Assembly: GCA_963746175.1 (NCBI GenBank)
Contig: CAVVAH010000001.1
Location: forward strand, 1,178,001 to 1,242,000
Source of the DNA: CAVVAH01 sp963746175
GTDB taxonomy: Bacteria; Actinomycetota; Actinomycetes; JACCUZ01
Direction of reading: 5' to 3'
DNA: 64,000 bases
Below, one piece after another: positions 18,033 through 25,568 of this stretch. Below the pieces are notes generated by a model. The model saw only the letters and a list, made by a program, of their open reading frames with translations, was not told the origin of the DNA and made no database searches. A program made the position numbers and the translations under genes. Numbering within the stretch: the stretch's first letter is position 1; every line of letters starts with the position of its first letter.

Positions 18033-19072
18033 GTGCGGAGCCGGGGGTCGACGGCGGCGACCACGATGTCCGCCACCAGGTTGGCGACGACGACCGACAG
18101 CGAGAAGAGCAGGAAGATCGCCTGCAGCAGCGGTACGTCCGGCCCACGGATCGCCTGGTACGACAGCAGCCCGAGGCCGGGCCACGAGAAGACCGTCTCG
18201 ACCGTGATCGCGCCGGACACGACGAAGCCGATGTTGAGGAAGACCAGGGTGATCGTCGGCAGCAGGGCGTTGGGGACGGCGTGCCGGCGGCGCACCATCT
18301 TCTCCATCATCCCCTTGGCGCGTGCGGTGGTCAGGTAGTCCTGGCGCAGCTCGTCGACCAGCGAGGAGCGCATGACGAGGGCGTACTCCGCGAGATATGC
18401 CAGCGTCAGGGTGAGGGCGGGCAGGAAGAGGTGCCACGCCTGGTCGCGGACCCCGTCGACCGACCACCGCTCCAGACCCGGGGTGATGACTCCCCCGCTC
18501 GGGAAGATGCCGGGCAGGAAGCCGACGCCGGTGCTGAGCAGGATGAGCAGGACCATGCCGAGCCAGAACTCCGGCATCGCGTACAGCGTCAGGCTGATGC
18601 CGGTGCTGGCCCGGTCGAACGTGCTGCCCCTCGACCAGCCGCCGCGGATCCCGATGGCGATGCCGATGACCGCGGACAGGACGGTCGCGGTGGTGAGCAG
18701 CACGAGGGTCGGCCACACGTAGTCGCCGATGACTTCCCACACAGGTCGCGAGAACTGCGTCGAGTCGACGCCGGAGGAGAACGGGTTCTTGAGGTAGTCG
18801 AGGAACTGCTGCGCCACCGGCTTGTTCAGGCTGCGACGCAGCTCCCGCAGCTGCTCCTGGTCCATGTTGCGACCCTTGGTGTACAGCGAGATCGGGTCGC
18901 CCGGCAGCAGCCGGAACAGGAAGAAGTTGAAGACCAGGACGAACGCGATCGTCGCCAGCCCGGACAGCGAGCGCCGGCCGGCGTAGCCCCAGAGCCCGGA
19001 GCCCCGGCCGCCCCCGGAGCGTTCGTGCGCCGACTCCGCCGCGACGGCGGAGTCGGCCGCTGCGAACGTCAC
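18029..19072 (-). CDS. Peptide-type ABC transporter permease (DppB/OppB-like)
   Basis: A 347-residue permease, partner of the DppC-like protein. The first membrane helix near residues 35-55 is followed by FRLLPGDPISLYTKG, the characteristic DppB start. The EAA loop is ELRQDYLTTARAKGM, followed by RHAVPNALLPTI and TVETVFSWPGLG. The N-terminus is about 25 residues longer than usual and polar. The start is GTG 19072, with only a weak ribosome site. It lies 246 bp downstream of the binding-protein gene, separated by the hairpin region at 19217-19300. Confidence 0.92.
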   Translation of the reverse strand: MTFAAADSAVAAESAHERSGGGRGSGLWGYAGRRSLSGLATIAFVLVFNFFLFRLLPGDPISLYTKGRNMDQEQLRELRRSLNKPVAQQFLDYLKNPFSSGVDSTQFSRPVWEVIGDYVWPTLVLLTTATVLSAVIGIAIGIRGGWSRGSTFDRASTGISLTLYAMPEFWLGMVLLILLSTGVGFLPGIFPSGGVITPGLERWSVDGVRDQAWHLFLPALTLTLAYLAEYALVMRSSLVDELRQDYLTTARAKGMMEKMVRRRHAVPNALLPTITLVFLNIGFVVSGAITVETVFSWPGLGLLSYQAIRGPDVPLLQAIFLLFSLSVVVANLVADIVVAAVDPRLRT

Positions 19073-19216
19073 CGGCGGATTCCTGGTGGGGCCGCCCCTG
19101 GAGCGGTCCGCTCGGCGGCCCGCGGTCGCTCGCCGCCGTCCAGAGCTCGGTCAGAGCGGCTGAGGACAGGACGCAGCGCAGTCGTCGGCCGAGCGCCATC
19201 GGTCGCGTTCCGCATC

Positions 19217-19300
19217 GTGGACTTGACCGGTCCACAACAGGCAGATGACACCCGCAACAGGTCGGTACGCCTGTTGCGGGACCCACACGCCTGTTGTGGA
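19217..19300. repeat. Nested inverted repeats between binding protein and permease genes
   Basis: The outer arms TCCACAACAGGC (19231-19242) and GCCTGTTGTGGA (19289-19300) are a perfect 12-bp match. The inner arms CCCGCAACAGG (19251-19261) and CCTGTTGCGGG (19270-19280) are a perfect 11-bp match with an 8-nt loop. A third pair, GTGGAC (19217-19222)/GTCCAC (19230-19235), overlaps the outer arm and so competes with it. Position after the binding-protein stop fits an mRNA hairpin that lowers permease expression or protects the upstream mRNA; the shared CAACAGG also permits alternative folds. Confidence 0.8.
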
Positions 19301-19318
19301 GCGGTACAGCCGCCGGCG

Positions 19319-21199
19319 CTACTCGACATCGCTGTCCGGGCGCCGCCGCGACAGGGCGAAGCCGATGCCGCCGAGCAGCAGCACGGCGACCACGATGCCC
19401 CCGACGATCAGACCGGTGCTGCTGCCGTCGTCGTCGGGCGCCGCCGCGCCGGTGCTCTCGCCCGTGCCGGTGGTGTCGTCCTGGCTGTCCTTCGCGGTGA
19501 CCGGCCGGATGTTCTTGTAGCTGTGGGTGCCGTACTGGAACAGCAGCGACCCGTCCGGGTCGGGCTGCGGCAGGAAGCCGGTGAAGCGGTCCGACCGGTA
19601 GGCCTGCGGGTCGTTGTAGTAGACGGTGATGATGTAGGCCGCCGAGTCGTAGACGAGCTTCTGCATCTGCTTCACCGTGGCCGCCCGCTCGGCCGGGTCG
19701 ATCTGTGCAGCCTGCACGCCGTTGAGGCGGTCGTACTCCGGGCTGCAGTAGAACGAGTCGGACAGGTTCGCGTAGACCTCGCCGCCGTCCTTGTACGACC
19801 GGTTGGCGCAGGTGAAGGTCGACAGCTGGTAGTTGGGATCCGGCTCGACGACCCACCCCCACTCGAACAGGTCGAAGTTGCCCTGGCCGATGATCTCGGT
19901 GAGCGCGTCCTCGCTGACGATCTTGGGCTTCACCTCGATGCCGACATCGCGGAACCAGCCGGCGACGAACTGCACCGTCTGCTGGCTCTCCGGGGAGTTG
20001 CTGCGGCCGTAGAGCCGGAACGACAGCTTGCGCCCGCCGTTCGGCATCGTCCGGATCCCGTCCGACCCCTTGGTGTAGCCGGCCTCGTCGAGCAGCTGCT
20101 CGGCCTTCTGCGGGTCGAAGGTGTACGCCGTGTCGCCCGGGTCGTAGTGCAGCGACTGGTAGAGCGACGGGATGAAGCTGTCGCCGGCCGTCGCGTGCCC
20201 GCCGTAGACGCGTTCGACCAGCGCGTCCTTGTCGACGGCGTAGGACAGGGCGACCCGCAGCTTGGCGTCCTTGAGCGCCGGGTGCCCGTCACCGATCGCT
20301 GTGCCGTCGTCGAGCGCGGCACCGGTGTTGAACGCGATCTCGTTGAAGCCGGAGTAGGCCGCGTCCCGGGTCGTGACGCCGTCGACTCCCTCGAGGCTCT
20401 TGAAGACGTTGGCGCCGAGGTCGTCGGCGAAGTCGATCTCGCCACGCTTGAGCGCCTGGGCGAGCGAGTCGTCGTTCTGGAACACCCGGAAGACGACCTC
20501 GTCGACCTTCGGCTTGCCCCCGTAGTAGTTGGGGTTGGCCTTGAACCGGAGGAACTGGCCCTTCTGGTGCTCGGTGACGACGTACGGCCCGGAGCCGACC
20601 ACGCCGTCGGGGCCGGGCTCGTTGGCGAACTTCCGCACCTCCTTCTCGTCGATGTCCTTCCAGATGTGCTCCGGGAGGATGTAGACGTAGAGGTGCAGCA
20701 TGACCGGGGTCGGCTTCTTCACCGTGAAGACGATGGTGGTGGGGTCGGGCGCCTTCACCGACGTGATGGCCGCGACGTAGTTGCCGAAGTTGGTCGACTC
20801 GTACTTGCCGTTGATCACCCGGTTGAACGTGTAGACCACGTCCGCCGAGGTGAGCGGCTGGCCGTCCGACCACTTCAGGTCCGGCCGGAGGTGGTAGGTC
20901 CAGGTGAGGCCGTCCTCGGACGTGTCCCAGCTCTGGGCCAGCGCCGGCTGCGCCGAGAAGTCCTCCTGGCCGTAGTCGGTCAGCGTCTCGTAGTTCATCT
21001 GGTACATCTCGTAGGCCGACGCCACGATCCCCGTGAACGGGTTGAGCGAGTCGATGTCCTGCTTGATCCCGACCGTGAACGTCGTCGGGTCGCCGGAGGC
21101 CCCCGAGGCGGGCATCGTCCCACCGACGAGCGACGTGGCCGCCGCGATGAGTGCCACGGCGGCGAGCGCGACCAGCCGTGGTGCGCGTCGAGCCTGCAT
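19319..21199 (-). CDS. Peptide-type ABC transporter substrate-binding protein with C-terminal membrane anchor
   Basis: A 626-residue family 5 solute-binding protein, longer than the usual 530-560. It has a Sec signal peptide (LVALAAVALIAAATSLVGG) without a lipobox Cys, then the standard fold: AQSWDTSEDGLTWTYHLRPD, WSDGQPLTSADVVYTFNRV and GSGPYVV. The binding protein is normally a lipoprotein in Gram-positives. Here the end carries a Thr/Ser/Asp-rich spacer and a hydrophobic helix (GLIVGGIVVAVLLLGGIGFA) followed by RRR, so the protein appears anchored by its C-terminus. A GGAGGT ribosome site precedes the ATG. It is first in the operon, and its promoter region is shared with the divergent S9 peptidase. 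Confidence 0.92.
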   Translation of the reverse strand: MQARRAPRLVALAAVALIAAATSLVGGTMPASGASGDPTTFTVGIKQDIDSLNPFTGIVASAYEMYQMNYETLTDYGQEDFSAQPALAQSWDTSEDGLTWTYHLRPDLKWSDGQPLTSADVVYTFNRVINGKYESTNFGNYVAAITSVKAPDPTTIVFTVKKPTPVMLHLYVYILPEHIWKDIDEKEVRKFANEPGPDGVVGSGPYVVTEHQKGQFLRFKANPNYYGGKPKVDEVVFRVFQNDDSLAQALKRGEIDFADDLGANVFKSLEGVDGVTTRDAAYSGFNEIAFNTGAALDDGTAIGDGHPALKDAKLRVALSYAVDKDALVERVYGGHATAGDSFIPSLYQSLHYDPGDTAYTFDPQKAEQLLDEAGYTKGSDGIRTMPNGGRKLSFRLYGRSNSPESQQTVQFVAGWFRDVGIEVKPKIVSEDALTEIIGQGNFDLFEWGWVVEPDPNYQLSTFTCANRSYKDGGEVYANLSDSFYCSPEYDRLNGVQAAQIDPAERAATVKQMQKLVYDSAAYIITVYYNDPQAYRSDRFTGFLPQPDPDGSLLFQYGTHSYKNIRPVTAKDSQDDTTGTGESTGAAAPDDDGSSTGLIVGGIVVAVLLLGGIGFALSRRRPDSDVE

Positions 21200-21237
21200 G
21201 AGACCTCCACCGACGTCGGACCCCCGTCGTGCCCAGG

Positions 21238-21266
21238 ATCATCGTGGGTGGCGATGCGTTTGTCAC
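21238..21266 (-). promoter_or_regulatory. Candidate promoter for the transporter operon
   Basis: On the minus strand, GTGACA (21266-21261) and GATGAT (21243-21238) are separated by exactly 17 bp, about 40 bp upstream of the binding-protein start. The operator-like palindrome at 21272-21291 lies 5 bp upstream of the -35 element. Assigned by consensus only. Confidence 0.45.
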
Positions 21267-21271
21267 GCTTC

Positions 21272-21291
21272 TCCTGAGTCACGAGTCAGTG
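21272..21291. promoter_or_regulatory. Palindromic operator-like motif in divergent promoter region
   Basis: TCCTGAGTCACGAGTCAGTG matches the motif at 15130-15149 at most positions; the block CGAGTCAGT is identical and the following ACG is shared. The site sits next to the -35 of the transporter operon and at about -47 to -28 of the divergent S9 peptidase start, so one protein could control both. Confidence 0.55.
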
Positions 21292-21318
21292 ACGGTGCGG
21301 AGGGGTTACCGTGCGCCG

Positions 21319-23433
21319 GTGATCCCCGCCGCCCACCCGCCGGCCGCGCCGCGCCGGCCCTCCCGCCTGGTCCTGCACGGCGACGAGCGGTCCGACGACT
21401 ACGCCTGGATGCGGCAGACCGACGACCCCGAGCTGCTCGGCTACCTGACCGCCGAGAACGCGTGGTGCGACGCGCAGACGGCACACCTCGCGGCTCTCCG
21501 GACAGCCGTCGAGGCCGAGCTCGCCGCCGCGCTGCCCGACGAGGACGTGTCGGCGCCCCGAACGCGCAACGGCTGGGAGTACCGGGTCCGCCGCCCCGCC
21601 GGGGCGCAGTACCCCGTGCACGTCCGCCGCCGCCCGGGCACCGGCCCCGACGACGACGAGGTGGTCCTGGACGAGAACGTGCTCGCGGCCGGGCACGACT
21701 TCCTCGAGCTCGGCGTCTGGGAACCGAGCCCGGACGGCCGGCTGCTGGCCTACTCCGTCGACCACGACGGAGACGAGGTCTACGAGCTGCGGGTGCGCGA
21801 CCTCTGCACCGGCACCGACCTGCCCGACGTCCTGACCGAGACGTACTACGGGCTGGCCTGGTCGGCCGACGGCACCGGACTGCTCTACACGACGCTGGAC
21901 GAGGCGTACCGGCCGGACACGGTGCGGCACCACGTCCTCGGCACGCCGCAGGACGACGACACGGAGGTCTGGCAGGAGAAGGACAGGCGGTTCGAGCTGG
22001 AGGTCGAGACCACCCGCAGCGGTACGTACGCCGTGCTGCTCGCCCGCAGCCGCGACACGACCGAGGTACGCCTCGTCCCCACCGACTCCCTGTCGACCGA
22101 GCCGCGTCGGGTGGCCGAGCGGGTCGCGGTCCGCGAGTACTTCGTCGACCACCAGCCCGGGCCGGACGGCGGCCGGCTGGTCATCGTGACCGACCTCGAC
22201 GCGCCCGAGTACCGCGTGATGACCGCTCCGGTCGGGTCGACGGACGCCGCCGACTGGGTCGAGCTGCTCCCGCACGACCCGGCCGTCCGGGTCGAGAGCG
22301 CCGACGTCGTCGGCGGTCACGTCGTGATCGGCGAGCGCACCGCCGGCCGCCTCCGGGTGCGACTCCTCGACAGCGCGGGGACCACGGTGCGTCTCGTCGA
22401 GCCGGACGCGACCGGCGAGGTCGTGCGGCTGGGCGACAACGACGACGTCGAGGCCGCGTCGGTGCGGTTGGTCCGCGAGGGCTGGGTGCGCCCGCCGAGC
22501 GAGGTCGAGCACGACCTCGCCACCGGCACCGAGACGCTCGTCCACGAGCAGGAGGTACGGCGACCGCTGGACGACTACCGGTGCGACCTCGTGCACGCGG
22601 TCGCCGACGACGGCACCGCCGTGCCGGTGTCCCTCGTGCACCGGGCCGACGCCGCAGCCATCCCGGGCGGCGCGCCCTGCCTGCTCTACGGCTACGGCGC
22701 CTACGAGTCGAGCGTCGATCCCGAGTTCTGGCCGGAGGTGCTGCCGCTGGTCGACCGCGGCATCACGTTCGCGGTGGCGCACGTGCGCGGCGGCGGCGAG
22801 CTGGGCCGGCAGTGGTGGCAGCAGGGGCGGCTGCTCCGCAAGCGCACGACGTTCACCGACTTCGTCGCTGCCGCACGACACCTCGTCGACACCGGCGTCA
22901 CGACCGGGGACCGGCTGGTGGCACGGGGGCTCTCCGCCGGTGGCCTGCTCATGGGCGCCGTCGCGCACCTGGCTCCCGAGCAGTTCGCCGCCGTCGTGGC
23001 CGAGGTGCCGTTCGTCGACGTCGTGGGCACGATGCTCGACGACACCCTCCCGCTGACCGTCGCCGAGTGGGACGAGTGGGGCGACCCGCGGCGGCCCGAG
23101 GACTACGCCTACCTCGCCGGCTACTCGCCGTACGACAACCTGCCCGGCCCGGACCGCGCCGCGCTGCTGGTCACCGCGAGCCGGCACGACCCGCGGGTGT
23201 CCGTGCACGAGCCGGCCAAGTGGGTCGCACGGATGCGCGCTGTCGAGGCGGCGGAACCGGCACGCCGCCGCGGACCGCTGCTGCTGCGCACGGCGCTGGG
23301 CGGCGCCGCGCACACGGGACCGGCCGGCCGCTACGACGCGTGGCGGCACGAGGCGTTCCTGCACGCCTTCGTGCTCGACCAGGTGGGACTGGGCTCCGTC
23401 AGTCCCGCGGCGCCCACACCCGGCGGGCGTTGA
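21319..23433 (+). CDS. S9 family oligopeptidase (oligopeptidase B/PtrB-like)
   Basis: A 704-residue serine peptidase that cleaves short peptides in the cytoplasm. An N-terminal seven-bladed propeller (to about residue 420) gates an alpha/beta-hydrolase domain with LLYGYGAYE, the nucleophile Ser near 539 in ARGLSAGGLLMG, an Asp in TASRHDPRVSVHEPAKW and the His in GGAAHTGPAGRYDAW. These match oligopeptidase B, which prefers basic residues. The GTG at 21319 is chosen because a TACCGT box (21307-21312) lies 6 nt upstream; a longer in-frame start at 21229 would run across the operator. It overlaps the downstream convergent gene by 35 bp. The shared operator suggests co-control with the transporter. 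Confidence 0.92.
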   Translation: MIPAAHPPAAPRRPSRLVLHGDERSDDYAWMRQTDDPELLGYLTAENAWCDAQTAHLAALRTAVEAELAAALPDEDVSAPRTRNGWEYRVRRPAGAQYPVHVRRRPGTGPDDDEVVLDENVLAAGHDFLELGVWEPSPDGRLLAYSVDHDGDEVYELRVRDLCTGTDLPDVLTETYYGLAWSADGTGLLYTTLDEAYRPDTVRHHVLGTPQDDDTEVWQEKDRRFELEVETTRSGTYAVLLARSRDTTEVRLVPTDSLSTEPRRVAERVAVREYFVDHQPGPDGGRLVIVTDLDAPEYRVMTAPVGSTDAADWVELLPHDPAVRVESADVVGGHVVIGERTAGRLRVRLLDSAGTTVRLVEPDATGEVVRLGDNDDVEAASVRLVREGWVRPPSEVEHDLATGTETLVHEQEVRRPLDDYRCDLVHAVADDGTAVPVSLVHRADAAAIPGGAPCLLYGYGAYESSVDPEFWPEVLPLVDRGITFAVAHVRGGGELGRQWWQQGRLLRKRTTFTDFVAAARHLVDTGVTTGDRLVARGLSAGGLLMGAVAHLAPEQFAAVVAEVPFVDVVGTMLDDTLPLTVAEWDEWGDPRRPEDYAYLAGYSPYDNLPGPDRAALLVTASRHDPRVSVHEPAKWVARMRAVEAAEPARRRGPLLLRTALGGAAHTGPAGRYDAWRHEAFLHAFVLDQVGLGSVSPAAPTPGGR

Positions 23434-23848
23434 CGGCGCCCTCCATCTCGCCGTACGCGAGCTCCCCCTGCGGACCGCGCGTGTAGGGCACGAGCAGCAC
23501 CAGGGACGTGCCCTCGTGGTGCTCGAGCTCGACCCGGACACCGGTGCGGTCCTCGCCGGTCACCGCGTCGGTGACGTCGGCGGCCAGCGCGACCGAGCGG
23601 TACTCGTCCCGGCGCTGCTCGGTGCCCACATGTAGCGAGTGCAGGACGTCGTCGGTGCTCGGTTGGTCGCCCAGGTCGGGGTCGCCGTCGAGCAGGACCA
23701 GGTCGCCAGCTGTCGTGTACGCCGCACCGAACGGGTAGAACCCGCCGTTGCTCACCAGCCGCTGCCCGGCCACCTCGAGCACGGTGCTGAGGAGCGTGTC
23801 GGCGTCCTGCTGGGCCTGCGGCGAGGCGTCGTCGCGCCAGGAGACCAT
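23399..23848 (-). CDS. Conserved hypothetical protein
   Basis: A 149-residue cytoplasmic protein with no membrane segment or recognised catalytic motif. It contains NGGFYPFGAAYTTAGDLVLL, then a long acidic/basic mixed region and a C-terminal LVLLVPYTRGPQGELAYGEM segment. The overall pattern resembles small conserved actinobacterial proteins of unknown function. The ATG at 23848 has a GGAAGGTG ribosome site. The 3' end overlaps the convergent S9 gene by 35 bp. Confidence 0.75.
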   Translation of the reverse strand: MVSWRDDASPQAQQDADTLLSTVLEVAGQRLVSNGGFYPFGAAYTTAGDLVLLDGDPDLGDQPSTDDVLHSLHVGTEQRRDEYRSVALAADVTDAVTGEDRTGVRVELEHHEGTSLVLLVPYTRGPQGELAYGEMEGAVNARRVWAPRD

Positions 23849-23904
23849 CTGCTGCACCTTCCGTCGGGCCGTCGGACCGGACGTCAAGCCTACGTGGCGG
23901 CCGG

Positions 23905-25056
23905 TCAGCCGCCGGAGACCGCGAGCTCGGCGTCGAGGTCGACGACACCGCCGGTGGGGGCGTCCAGCCACCCCTCCGGCAGTGCGACGCGGCGCGGCGA
24001 ACCGGCCCGGCCGCGCGGTGTGCCGACCGCCACCGGCGGGAACGGCTCGTCGGCGTCGAGCCCGGCGAGCAGGCCGTCGAGCTCGGCCAGCGTCGAGACC
24101 AGGGCGAGCCGGTGTCGGGTCTCGCCACCCACGCCGAAGCCCTTGAGGTACCAGGACACGTGCTTGCGGAACTCCCGGCAGCCCTTGTCCTCCCCCAGCC
24201 AGTCCGCCATCAGCCCCGCGTGCCGTCGCATGACCCGCGCGACCTCGCCCAGGGTCGGGTGCTCGTCGTCCGGGAGGCCGGCGAACGCGCGGTCGAGGGA
24301 GCGGAACAGCCACGGGCGGCCGAGGCAGCCGCGGCCGACGACGACGCCGTCGCAGCCGGTCTCGCGCATCATCCGCAGGGCGTCGTCGGCCTCCCAGACG
24401 TCGCCGTTGCCGAGCACCGGCACGGAGGTGACGTGCTCCTTGAGCCGGGCCACGGCCTCCCAGTCGGCCTGCCCGGAGTACGCCTGGGCGGCGGTCCGGC
24501 CGTGCAGCGCCACCGCGGTCACGCCCTCGTCCTCGGCGATCCGGCCGGCCTCGAGGTAGGTCAGGTGCTCGTCGTCGATGCCCTTGCGCATCTTCATCGT
24601 CACCGGGAGCGGCCCGGCCGCCCGGACGGCTGCCCGAAGGACGGCCTTGAGCAGGTCGCGCTTCCACGGCAGCGCCGCGCCGCCGCCGCGGCGGGTCACC
24701 TTGGGCACCGGGCAGCCGAAGTTGAGGTCGAGGTGATCGGCGCGGTCCTCGGCCACGATCATCGTGACGGCCTCACCGACCACGCGGGGGTCGACGCCGT
24801 ACAGCTGCAGGCTGCGCGGGTGCTCGTCGGGGCCGAACTCGATCAGGCGCATGGTCTCCGGGTCGCGCTCGACCAGCGCCCGGGTCGTGATCATCTCGCT
24901 GACGTACAGCCCACCGCCGTACTCCCGGCAGAGCGAGCGGAACGGCTGGTTGGTGATGCCGGCCATCGGCGCCAGCACGACCGGAGGCCACACCGGGTAC
25001 GGCCCGATCCGCAGCCCGCCCTCGGCGGGCGCGTCGGAGGTCGGCTGCACGGTCAC
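23905..25056 (-). CDS. dusB: tRNA-dihydrouridine synthase
   Basis: A 383-residue FMN enzyme that reduces specific uridines in tRNA. The TIM-barrel start VVLAPMAGITNQPFRSLCRE, the catalytic-Cys segment DLNFGCPVPKVTRRGGGAAL, the MKMRKG motif and VALHGRTAAQAYSG are all present, followed by VLGNGDVWEADDAL and DGVVVGRGCLGRPW. The C-terminal helical tRNA-binding domain (FRKHVSWYLKGF) is complete. The start is GTG 25056, which lies 6 nt downstream of a GAGAAT box; GTG 25050 is an alternative. Confidence 0.94.
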   Translation of the reverse strand: MTVQPTSDAPAEGGLRIGPYPVWPPVVLAPMAGITNQPFRSLCREYGGGLYVSEMITTRALVERDPETMRLIEFGPDEHPRSLQLYGVDPRVVGEAVTMIVAEDRADHLDLNFGCPVPKVTRRGGGAALPWKRDLLKAVLRAAVRAAGPLPVTMKMRKGIDDEHLTYLEAGRIAEDEGVTAVALHGRTAAQAYSGQADWEAVARLKEHVTSVPVLGNGDVWEADDALRMMRETGCDGVVVGRGCLGRPWLFRSLDRAFAGLPDDEHPTLGEVARVMRRHAGLMADWLGEDKGCREFRKHVSWYLKGFGVGGETRHRLALVSTLAELDGLLAGLDADEPFPPVAVGTPRGRAGSPRRVALPEGWLDAPTGGVVDLDAELAVSGG

Positions 25057-25119
25057 CCCGTGATTCTCCCAGCCTGGCTGACCTGCTCTTACCTCGCCCG
25101 GGCGGTCGCGCACGTCGGC

Positions 25120-25212
25120 CGCCGTCGTGGCACTTCGGACGTCTCCCGCCGTCGTGGCACTTCGGACGTCTCCCGCCGTCGTGGCACCTTTCCACGTGTC
25201 GCGCCGTCGTGG
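25120..25212. repeat. 27-bp tandem repeat, about 3.5 copies
   Basis: Units begin with CGCCGTCGTGGC at 25120, 25147, 25174 and 25202. The first two 27-bp units are identical, the third is diverged in its second half, and the fourth is partial. The last unit continues into a sequence (25194-25240) also present at 39116-39164. Confidence 0.9.
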
Positions 25213-25297
25213 CCGAGGTCAGAGCGGCGTTGGACGGACGGAGCGCGTGCCCTCTCGGCTGCCGTTGCCGGCTGGCTCGCCGTCCACGGTTTCTGGT

Positions 25298-25348
25298 GAA
25301 GTGGCCCCGCCAAGGGGGCGCTTTCCGGGGCTCCAGCGGGGCCACTTC
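25298..25348. repeat. Inverted repeat, 13-bp perfect stem
   Basis: GAAGTGGCCCCGC at 25298-25310 pairs perfectly with GCGGGGCCACTTC at 25336-25348 across a 25-nt loop. There is no T-run. It could act as a hairpin terminator for the sugar dehydrogenase operon (minus strand) or be a repetitive element. Confidence 0.75.
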
Positions 25349-25428
25349 GCTCGGATCACCACTCGGACGGGATCCGATCAGACGGTGGGACATCCGCGGC
25401 TCTACCCCAGGTTCGAGCCGGCTTGCCA

Positions 25429-25478
25429 ACATCGGAGGTCACGCCACGCGTGCGACTTGCCCCAACTGACTCCGATGT
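25429..25478. repeat. Inverted repeat, 12-bp stem with one bulge
   Basis: ACATCGGAGGTCA at 25429-25441 pairs with TGACTCCGATGT at 25467-25478, with one bulged G and a 25-nt loop. It lies about 90 bp downstream of the stop of the minus-strand sugar dehydrogenase gene, so it may be its terminator. Confidence 0.6.
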
Positions 25479-25568
25479 CGCGAAAGCCACGAGATCGGGA
25501 GAGCGACGGACGGCGGGCAGGCGTCTCCTCCTCCGAAGCCGCTCTGACGATCACCCGGCCCCGAGAGA

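Larger units (their letters stand above)
25057..25568. other. Repeat-rich intergenic region without a credible gene
   Basis: This 512-bp gap between two minus-strand genes holds 27-bp tandem repeats (25120-25212), two long hairpins (25298-25348 and 25429-25478) and two inward-facing copies of the AGAGCGGC motif (25221-25234 forward, about 25533-25547 reverse). Short open frames here are low in quality and I do not call any gene. Confidence 0.7.

Noticed and set aside
25120..25212. Regular 27-bp repeats as a CRISPR array
   Set aside because: Units abut without spacers and no cas gene is present; a tandem repeat.
25401..25430. GGTTCGAGCC resembling a tRNA T-loop
   Set aside because: No matching acceptor stem, anticodon arm or D-arm on either strand, so no tRNA is called.
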